Below, in pieces: positions 51,140 through 56,528 of a stretch of DNA of 56,528 nt. How positions within the stretch are numbered: the first letter of the stretch is position 1; the number at the start of each line of letters is the position of its first letter. The stretch lies in the NCBI GenBank assembly GCA_020024815.1, contig JAHHTE010000001.1, positions 1 through 56,528 on the forward strand, given 5' to 3'. Below the pieces are notes generated by a model. It was not told where the DNA came from, searched no databases, and worked only from the letters and a program-made list of their open reading frames with translations. Source of the stretch: Mailhella sp. (GTDB lineage: Bacteria > Desulfobacterota > Desulfovibrionia > Desulfovibrionales > Desulfovibrionaceae). The position numbers and the translations under genes were made by a program.

Positions 51140-53188
51140 TTATCTTGACATTCCTTGTGATTTACGAAGATATTGAGCAGATTTGGCATGAAGAATGTTT
51201 TTATTAATGCCCTTGTTTTGATTAAATTGTAATTTTGGTAATCCATTTTTTACAGAAAAATATTCACTAGCTAAGTCTTTTGCTTGGTCGGTGAAGACTA
51301 TACTTTTACCATCGTCAACGATTTTTCCTTGTGGAGTATTATAAATAATTGCTCCAGTTCGAGAAATTTTATACTCAACTGGTTGTTTAAGGATTGACTC
51401 CATGATTTGAATATCAAGAAGTTTTTTCTTGATTTGATGAGAATAATCTTTTGATTGTAAAATATCTTGCTTTACCTGAATTTGTTCTTTTTTATTGATT
51501 AAGGATTGTTGATACTCTGATGTTTGATGAGTATCTTTATAAATACGTTGTTCGTATTTCAAAATGGATAGTACTTCCTTGTTTCCATTGCTTAGTTCAT
51601 TTTGTAGGTAACGAACAAAGTTTTTTTGATTAACCTCATAATTTTCCTTTAGATCTTGAACTTCTTCTATGTATTGTGCAGGACTAAGGATTTTTCCTTG
51701 CATATCAAGCTTTGCAAGTTTATAGGCAATAGCTTGATCTTGCTCAAAGGATTTCCAAAAAGACGTGCGTATTTCATCATAATTGATAACTTCTTTCTCT
51801 TTTTCTTCTGCTTCTAAAACAGATAAAGCCTTTTCATTCCCATTAGCAATTTCACTCTTAAGATAGCGTGTAAAATTTTCTTGTGTTATAGCATAATCAG
51901 TAGCTAATGCCTTTATTTCTTCTTCTCTTTGCTCTGAAGTAAGAACTTTACCATGCAAGTTATTTTTAGCAAGGTGTAAAGCTTGTTGTTGGTCTTTGAT
52001 AAAAGCAGTCCACAACTCATCTTTATAAGGGATAATCTTCGCCTTCTTTGACTGAAGAACTTTCAATGCAACTTGATCACCTGCAAGAGCTTTGTCTTGC
52101 AAAAATTTAAGCCAGTTTTTTGTTTGTTCTTTGCTTAGCTGTAAGCGAATTGTATTTATTTCTGCACGTTCTTTATTTCGGACAATTTTCATCAATTCAT
52201 TTTTGGTTTTTCTATTTACTCCAAGTAAAACAATTTTCATTTTTTCTTGATAAAATTTATCTTTTATTGCTTGTATTTCTTCTGCTCCATTTTGTTTTAT
52301 GAACTCTTGCCATAAAGCTTTCATTTCTGGATTTTGTTGAGCAGGTTTACGTTTGAACGTCAATTTAGGCTCTATTTTATCAATATCCTTTGGAGCAACA
52401 TATTTGCCAAATTTTTTGGAAAGATTTCCAAGAGAAAAAGCTTTATCAAGTGTACTTGCTTTTATTGTTTGTTTGCCATTAGCATTTTTAATAACCAAAC
52501 CATTGCCATGTGGCTTTAGGCGAAGTCCATACAACGCAAATGCTGTATGAACTTCTTGCCAATCTTTTGCATTATTGACTAAATCAACCAATTCATCATG
52601 TTGATTATGGCAATATCTTTCAAAGCTTTCTTCTCCAGTTTGGGCTTCAACTCGTGCTGATGTATCATTGAGCTTTACGGATATATCCTTTTTGTCAATG
52701 CCATTATCTATGGCTAGATTATATTTTTTCTCTATTTCACGACAAATAGTATCACGGATTTTATAATCACGATATGGCTCATATCGTGTATGCTTGACAG
52801 GGTGAATCATATTATATGCAATATGCATATGCATATTTTCCGTATTAATATGAACACCACAATGCCTTTGATGTTCTTCAAAACCTAAAGCTTTTGCAAA
52901 TTCTTCTTCTATGTTTTTAAAATCTTCTTCTGTAAGTTTTCCTTCGTCTTCCTTGCGAAAACTAATCACTAAATGATAAGTTTTTTCTTTAGTAGTACGA
53001 GTATTCAAGGCTTGTGTAAGCTCCACTTCTGTTATCGAAGATTCATAATCATCATTATCATAACAGCCTGCACTCCAAGACAATAAACACTTTTCTTGTT
53101 TATTAGACTTTTTTGCAGCTGCAATATAATCAGCAAGTCTTTTATAATTATCAGACTTTGCTTTACAATGAATATGCTTACTTATCAT
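51140..53188 (-). CDS. traI: TraI, MOBP-type relaxase
   Basis: The 682-residue product (RP4 TraI 732) begins MISKHIHCKAKSDNYKRLAD then YI, aligning Tyr21 with the nicking Tyr22 of RP4 TraI. Motif III HINTENMHMHIAYN near 115 supplies the metal-binding histidines. A DNA-binding domain continues to about 260. The C-terminal half consists largely of three helical repeats of about 90-100 residues (each with NFxRYLxxE-like and NGNxxxLSxLxxE segments). TraI nicks oriT at 54515/54516 and pilots the strand. The gene overlaps traJ by 11 bases. Confidence 0.93.
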   Translation of the reverse strand: MISKHIHCKAKSDNYKRLADYIAAAKKSNKQEKCLLSWSAGCYDNDDYESSITEVELTQALNTRTTKEKTYHLVISFRKEDEGKLTEEDFKNIEEEFAKALGFEEHQRHCGVHINTENMHMHIAYNMIHPVKHTRYEPYRDYKIRDTICREIEKKYNLAIDNGIDKKDISVKLNDTSARVEAQTGEESFERYCHNQHDELVDLVNNAKDWQEVHTAFALYGLRLKPHGNGLVIKNANGKQTIKASTLDKAFSLGNLSKKFGKYVAPKDIDKIEPKLTFKRKPAQQNPEMKALWQEFIKQNGAEEIQAIKDKFYQEKMKIVLLGVNRKTKNELMKIVRNKERAEINTIRLQLSKEQTKNWLKFLQDKALAGDQVALKVLQSKKAKIIPYKDELWTAFIKDQQQALHLAKNNLHGKVLTSEQREEEIKALATDYAITQENFTRYLKSEIANGNEKALSVLEAEEKEKEVINYDEIRTSFWKSFEQDQAIAYKLAKLDMQGKILSPAQYIEEVQDLKENYEVNQKNFVRYLQNELSNGNKEVLSILKYEQRIYKDTHQTSEYQQSLINKKEQIQVKQDILQSKDYSHQIKKKLLDIQIMESILKQPVEYKISRTGAIIYNTPQGKIVDDGKSIVFTDQAKDLASEYFSVKNGLPKLQFNQNKGINKNILHAKSAQYLRKSQGMSR

Positions 53189-53504
53189 TTTTTATGGTAT
53201 CCACTAATGCCTTTAATTCTGCTTGCCTTTGGCGTATTTCTTTAAGTAATGGTTCAACTTTATATTTTTCCATGCCGTTTGAAATTGCCATTTTCAATAA
53301 ACCACCTAAGCGACCTAAGTCAGATGAAAATTTTAATAACTCCAAAGAAGAAGTTATATTGCTTTTGTTTGGAAGTGGCGTACCTAAACAAACATTTTTT
53401 ACAAACTTAGATATTGTTAATCCCGTTGCTTCACTGGCTTGCACAACTTGAGCATATTCTTCATTGGAAAGATAAGATTTTATTATTTTATATTTTTTTT
53501 TCAT
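53178..53504 (-). CDS. traJ: TraJ-like relaxosome accessory protein
   Basis: The 108-residue product (RP4 TraJ 123) begins with a ribbon-helix-helix-like KKYKIIKSYLSNEEYAQVVQ then ASEATGLTISKFVKN, followed by LKFSSDLGRLGGLLKMAISN, which is the conserved core of TraJ/MobC-type accessory proteins. It should bind the inverted repeat beside the nick site. Its gene lies between the Rha-domain gene and traI, in the same minus-strand operon that starts beside oriT. Confidence 0.85.
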   Translation of the reverse strand: MKKKYKIIKSYLSNEEYAQVVQASEATGLTISKFVKNVCLGTPLPNKSNITSSLELLKFSSDLGRLGGLLKMAISNGMEKYKVEPLLKEIRQRQAELKALVDTIKNDK

Positions 53505-53507
53505 AAC

Positions 53508-54386
53508 TTAATCATTTTCATTAGGAAGCATTGTAATCATTCCATGATAAATTATAAAAATACCTTTTAAATAGTCTTCTTCTGTTATAATTTCCTCAAT
53601 AAATAAGACTCCTGCTTGATTACAAATATAATTTTTAATTTCTTTTTCTGCTCCTCCTAAAGTCATGCTCCAAAGTTTCATTAGACCATAAAAGGCTTTT
53701 TCTACTAATTCTAACCGATTTGGATTATCAAGCCTTGGAAAAGGATGACGTATAGAAAATTTCCTTGCTTGTAAAATATTTAATATGTCGCGAATATCTT
53801 GATAAAAGAATTTTTCGTAAGACGGTACCCCCATTGTATTAAAGAGATATTCTTTAATACTGTCAGGAGAAGCATTATTAAGAAATGCCATAAAATCAAT
53901 AATACCTTGTATTCCTTCTTTTTCATACTGTGTTAATTGGATTGGTCGAGAAAAAACAGAAGATAATGGTAAGTTATCTTCAACTTCTTTATGGTCTTGC
54001 TTTTTTTTGCTCCGTTTTTGGGATTGTTCCAACAATGCTTTTTCCATAGCATTAAATGCTTCAATATAGGCAATTTTAAATTTCATGGCTTTCTTTCCAG
54101 TAAAACCCATTGCTAATAAAGTAAATGCATCTCTAGTGAGATTGTACATAGGACGTTTTTCACCTTTTGCGTCTGTATATTCAACGCCTTGAAAATTGAG
54201 GGCGTTGAAATCTTCTGGAACATCTTCAAGAAGTTTTTCAATACTTTGTAATACATTAAAATGTTCCTTACCAAAAACCTTAGCAACGTCCAAAGAACTT
54301 GCCACTGGAGTACCTTGTTCAGATATTGTAAGTTGTGGAATTACCATTACTTCTTCAATAGTTTCTTGATTTTCAATGTTACTCAT
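53508..54386 (-). CDS. Rha-domain (phage regulatory type) protein
   Basis: The 292-residue product has an N-terminal Rha domain (about 15-115): TPVASSLDVAKVFGKEHFNV, DVPEDFNALNFQGVEYTDAK, YNLTRDAFTLLAMGFTGKKA and FKIAYIEAFNAME. After a basic linker (115-130) comes an unrecognised helical C-terminal region. AGGAG precedes the ATG. Rha proteins are phage regulators that bind DNA; here it is the first gene of the relaxase operon next to oriT and may control transfer. This is an uncommon location for a Rha gene. Confidence 0.82.
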   Translation of the reverse strand: MSNIENQETIEEVMVIPQLTISEQGTPVASSLDVAKVFGKEHFNVLQSIEKLLEDVPEDFNALNFQGVEYTDAKGEKRPMYNLTRDAFTLLAMGFTGKKAMKFKIAYIEAFNAMEKALLEQSQKRSKKKQDHKEVEDNLPLSSVFSRPIQLTQYEKEGIQGIIDFMAFLNNASPDSIKEYLFNTMGVPSYEKFFYQDIRDILNILQARKFSIRHPFPRLDNPNRLELVEKAFYGLMKLWSMTLGGAEKEIKNYICNQAGVLFIEEIITEEDYLKGIFIIYHGMITMLPNEND

Positions 54387-54420
54387 TTTTTTCTCCTAAA
54401 AAAAAATTTATATGATTTTT

Positions 54421-54520
54421 GCGTTGAGCCGAAGGCGAATAAGCTTAAGCTCCATGCAATGGCAGGACGTAAAGTAGTAACACTTTGAAAAAGTGGTACC
54501 ACTTTACCTGTCCTGTCTTT
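54421..54520 (+). other. origin of transfer (oriT), RP4-like
   Basis: The nick-region ACCTGTCCTG then T (54506-54516) matches the IncP-type nic consensus (RP4: ACCTATCCTG then C), with cleavage predicted between G54515 and T54516 on the plus strand. As in RP4, an inverted repeat of about 19 bp lies beside it: CAGGACGTAAAGTAGTA (54463-54479) pairs with TACCACTTTACCTGTCCTG (54497-54515) with few mismatches, the expected TraJ site. The loop holds CACTTTGAAAAAGTG, and 54490-54505 is a 16-bp perfect palindrome. Leftward, GAATAAGC echoes the GAATAAGG segment of RP4 oriT. The relaxase operon starts 35 bases away. The 177 bases after it (54521-54697) hold nothing I recognise. Confidence 0.82.
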
Positions 54521-54697
54521 TTGACAAATTTCATTTTATAACATTTTTTTAGATTATTACAATAACTTTTTATAAATATTGTAAAATCTAAAAAATTCTT
54601 AACTATTCTAAAAAATAGGACAAATTTGCTTCTAACAGCTATAATTGAAAAATTAGCATGGTAATTTTTTATTGGTAAATCAGAAATAAAAATTTCT

Positions 54698-54844
54698 ATG
54701 AATAAAAAACTAGATGAAGTAACCGAACTTGATTTTATAAATAAAAGAAAAAGATAATCTTACACTACTTCTGAGACAGATAAAACAGATGATATTATGC
54801 AATTATTGAATGAGACGTTGCAGGAAATTGAAGGATGGACTTAA
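54698..54844 (+). pseudogene. 48-codon ORF with an in-frame TAA, possible decayed small gene
   Basis: From ATG 54698 the frame reads MNKKLDEVTELDFINKRKR, a TAA (54755-54757), then SYTTSETDKTDDIMQLLNET and LQEIEGWT to TAA at 54842-54844. The two parts share the same frame and an acidic, helical style typical of small antitoxins or regulators. No Shine-Dalgarno sequence is clear. It may be a broken gene or chance. Confidence 0.3.
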
Positions 54845-54848
54845 TAAA

Positions 54849-54887
54849 AAAGCAATGTAACTATGATAATTACATTGCTTTAATAAC
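54849..54887 (-). terminator. intrinsic terminator of brnT-brnA (minus strand)
   Basis: A 12-bp perfect stem (54849-54860 with 54870-54881, loop of nine). Read on the minus strand it is followed by TTTTTT, and it lies 29 bases beyond the brnA stop. Confidence 0.8.
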
Positions 54888-54909
54888 ATATTTTAATAAT
54901 TGATTAAAA

Positions 54910-55173
54910 TTAATGTGTAACAGCTTGCTCTAATACCAAACGTATATAACGTGTATAAGGTATTCCTTCTGCTTTTGCTTTTACTTTTACAGCCGTTAAA
55001 AGTTGTTTAGGTAAACGCATATTTATTGTTGCTTCTTTTGGTTCAAATTCAAAATTAGCAGTTGTAAATGTTGATAGATCATATTTAGATAAATCAGCAG
55101 TATCTACAAAATATTCAGCTTCTTCATCACTTTCAAAAGAAGGCATTGCTTTAAGATTGAGTTCTTTTTTCAT
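54910..55173 (-). CDS. brnA: BrnA-type antitoxin
   Basis: The start at 55173 is chosen for AGGAG nine bases upstream; an earlier in-frame ATG at 55245 lies deep in brnT. The 87-residue product has an acidic N-terminal part (MPSFESDEEAEYFVDTADLS, the toxin-wrapping region) and a C-terminal ribbon-helix-helix (ATINMRLPKQLLTAVKVKAK then AEGIPYTRYIRLVLEQA). It overlaps brnT by 23 bases. It neutralises BrnT and represses the pair in the family. Confidence 0.9.
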   Translation of the reverse strand: MKKELNLKAMPSFESDEEAEYFVDTADLSKYDLSTFTTANFEFEPKEATINMRLPKQLLTAVKVKAKAEGIPYTRYIRLVLEQAVTH

Positions 55174-55447
55174 AATGCTTAATCTCCTTTTCATGCATAT
55201 ATCTTGCACTGATTGGACGTATAAAAGTTTTATTGTCAATTTCACGAAAAGTAAAAACTAAAAAAATATATCTACCCACAGCTGTTTTACCAATAACCCT
55301 TATTCGTGCTTCATAAGGAAAGGGATCAGTCATTATATGTGGGGAAAATAAAAATATTTCCTCTATCTCTTCTTTGGTTACGCCATGCTTATTGCACTTA
55401 GGCCAATTTCCTTTATCCCAGTCAAAACCTGAAACTTTAAAATTCAT
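55151..55447 (-). CDS. brnT: BrnT-type toxin
   Basis: The 98-residue product matches BrnT, a RelE-fold ribonuclease toxin: FDWDKGNWPKCNKHGVTKEE (family FEWDxxKxxxNxxKHGVxFEE), EIFLFSPHIMTDPFPYEARI, and FTFREIDNKTFIRPISARYM with the conserved Arg-Ile-Ser-Ala-Arg box. GGAG precedes the ATG. As in other BrnTA systems, toxin precedes antitoxin. It sits between oriT and the integrase, in the region that would enter a recipient first. Confidence 0.93.
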   Translation of the reverse strand: MNFKVSGFDWDKGNWPKCNKHGVTKEEIEEIFLFSPHIMTDPFPYEARIRVIGKTAVGRYIFLVFTFREIDNKTFIRPISARYMHEKEIKHYEKRTQS

Positions 55448-55462
55448 TCACTTTTCTCCATA

Positions 55463-55496
55463 ATTTGTATATACAACAGTATATACAAATTGTCAA
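55463..55496 (-). promoter_or_regulatory. promoter and operator of brnT-brnA
   Basis: On the minus strand TTGACA (55496-55491), exactly 17 bases, TATATA (55473-55468). An 11-bp inverted repeat (55463-55473 with 55480-55490, spacer CAACAG) covers the spacer and the -10 element, so binding of the BrnA RHH dimer would block RNA polymerase. Confidence 0.8.
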
Positions 55497-55539
55497 TTAT
55501 ATGAAATTACAAAATAAAAAAAATCTAAAAAAATCTTGA

Positions 55540-56400
55540 CTAAATATGATTATTTTGTGTATTAGTTAAAAGTGTAACGGCATACCTGTTCTGATTGGGG
55601 GCTAAGTGAGCATATCTCATGGTCATTTTTAAATCTTTATGACCTAATAGATTGCCCACAACCAATAAAGGAACTCCTTTTTGAACCAACCAAGATGCAA
55701 AAGTATGCCGTAATGTATGAAAAACAACTTTATTTCGGCGGTCAACAATATTTTGATTCAATGACGTTTTCTTAATTGTTTCACGAAATATTTTTGATAC
55801 CTGTAAAATTTGTTTTTCAGAAAAAAGATATTGCATTTGCTTTTTGTAATATTTTACAACAATTTTAAATGCAATATCATTAAGTGGAATTATCCTAGTT
55901 ACATTATTTTTAGTCTCAAATAATGTAATTGTTTTTTGTTCCCAATTTATATTTGTTGACTGCAATGAGAATATCTCACCTGCACGCATTCCAGTATGAA
56001 GAGCGAATAAGGTAATGTCATACCAAAGTTCATTTTTGTTGTGGAGTGCATCCAATAACAAGTCAGCTTCAGCTTGACTTAAAAATCTGACTCGAGCATT
56101 GTTTGTTATTGGCATTTCGAAGTGTGGAAGTTGTATTGACAATAAATCTAATTGAATAGCTCTATTTACAGACCGTCTCAATAATGACAAACAATGTTTA
56201 ATAGATTGTTGACTCAAGTTAGTTTTTGAAAGATATTGTCGATACTTAATTATATCTTTGGCACACAATGTATCAAAATCCTTATTACACCAATAAGGAT
56301 AAATATGACGATTATATCGTTGAATTTCTTTTTTGATACTGTTTGGTTTAAATTCCTTTGTGCCTAGATACAATTCCCATATTTCGTTAATTGTAACCAT
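55540..56400 (-). CDS. int: tyrosine recombinase integrase of the ICE
   Basis: The 286-residue product has a core-binding domain (about 1-95, KYRQYLSKTNLSQQSIKHCL) and a catalytic domain with Arg139 (HTGMRAGEIF), His228 and Arg231 (HTLRHTFASW), His254 (LLGHKDLKMT) and nucleophile Tyr263 (MRYAHL). It lacks the separate N-terminal arm-binding domain of lambda- and P4-type integrases, which makes it short. AGGAG precedes the ATG. It lies 62 bases from the right att copy, with transcription into the element, opposite to the tRNA end. Confidence 0.94.
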   Translation of the reverse strand: MVTINEIWELYLGTKEFKPNSIKKEIQRYNRHIYPYWCNKDFDTLCAKDIIKYRQYLSKTNLSQQSIKHCLSLLRRSVNRAIQLDLLSIQLPHFEMPITNNARVRFLSQAEADLLLDALHNKNELWYDITLFALHTGMRAGEIFSLQSTNINWEQKTITLFETKNNVTRIIPLNDIAFKIVVKYYKKQMQYLFSEKQILQVSKIFRETIKKTSLNQNIVDRRNKVVFHTLRHTFASWLVQKGVPLLVVGNLLGHKDLKMTMRYAHLAPNQNRYAVTLLTNTQNNHI

Positions 56401-56462
56401 AATATAACTCTCCTTTAAGGGTTTTTATAAAGAGTTATATCGAATAATTATATTTTTAAACA

Positions 56463-56528
56463 AGGACAGCGGTCTTTCACGCCGTCAACAGGGGTTCAAA
56501 TCCCCTTGGAGACGCCAAAATTAAAAAT
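56463..56528 (+). repeat. attR, partial copy of tRNA-Glu 3' end
   Basis: It repeats the tRNA-Glu gene from the D arm through the CCA and 11 bases beyond, up to the window end, with T56473 in place of C6328. It lacks the tRNA 5' half, so it is a boundary scar and not a gene. Confidence 0.92.

Larger units (their letters stand above)
6318..56462. mobile_element. integrative and conjugative element in tRNA-Glu, RP4-like transfer genes plus R64-like thin pilus
   Basis: The limits are set by the direct repeat of the tRNA-Glu 3' part (6318-6383 and 56463-56528), which puts the excised circle at 50,145 bp. Inside are a tyrosine integrase, an oriT, a MOBP relaxase with TraJ and TraK, a coupling protein, a full Trb type IV secretion set, a type IVb pilus set, an ArdC/primase fusion, a topoisomerase, a helicase/methylase and three toxin-antitoxin pairs. 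No essential transfer gene is visibly broken, so the element looks capable of transfer; that is inference from gene content. Confidence 0.92.

Noticed and set aside
1..56528. CRISPR array
   Set aside because: No regularly spaced direct repeats and no cas-like genes were seen on either strand.
56463..56528. Second tRNA-Glu gene at the right end
   Set aside because: Only the 3' part is present; the acceptor 5' strand and part of the D arm are missing, so it is an attachment-site copy.

Overview
The window is very AT-rich DNA from a Gram-negative bacterium. The plasmid-type conjugation genes are of proteobacterial (IncP/RP4) type. A sulfate-reducer-like deltaproteobacterium (Desulfovibrionales or relatives) would fit, but that assignment is a guess. 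Bases 1-6295 look chromosomal: a 5'-truncated hypothetical gene, an alanine/glycine:cation symporter, two adjacent Crp/Fnr-type regulators, a VOC-family protein and a decayed IS30-type transposase gene. A tRNA-Glu(UUC) gene follows at 6296-6372.

From the 3' half of that tRNA gene to the window end lies one complete integrative and conjugative element (ICE) of about 50.1 kb. It is bounded by a direct repeat of at least 66 bp (6318-6383 and 56463-56528, one mismatch seen). The tyrosine integrase gene sits beside the right repeat. After two leader-end genes comes an intergenic region with a sequence that fits a type II hammerhead ribozyme, a promoter and two hairpins. Then follow a helix-turn-helix protein, an RP4-like traK-traL-traM set and an RP4-like mating-pair-formation operon (trbB-C-D-E-J-L-F-G-H-I, traG, traF). 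This operon is interrupted between trbE and trbJ by a tandemly duplicated cassette of unknown genes, and between trbJ and trbL by an antisense lipoprotein gene.

Next are an ArdC/primase fusion (TraC-like), a type IA topoisomerase, and an R64-like type IVb thin-pilus operon (pilL/TcpQ-like, N, O, P, Q, R, S, M, V, T, U). That operon ends with two secreted tail-collar-domain proteins. The second is out of frame at an (AT)n tract in its signal peptide, which looks like a phase-variation switch. Behind it are two Cys-motif hypotheticals, a RelE-type toxin-antitoxin pair, a 1875-residue methylase/helicase with a nested second-frame ORF, a serine recombinase, a YefM-YoeB pair, the relaxase operon (Rha protein, TraJ, TraI), an RP4-like oriT, a BrnT-BrnA pair and the integrase.

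Working model (inference): the integrase excises a 50,145-bp circle. TraI/TraJ/TraK nick it at oriT near 54515/54516, TraG couples it to the Trb secretion channel, and the thin pilus, perhaps tipped by the collar proteins, stabilises mating. The primase, topoisomerase and helicase/methylase support the DNA in the recipient, and three toxin-antitoxin pairs stabilise the element. No antibiotic resistance or metabolic cargo was recognised.
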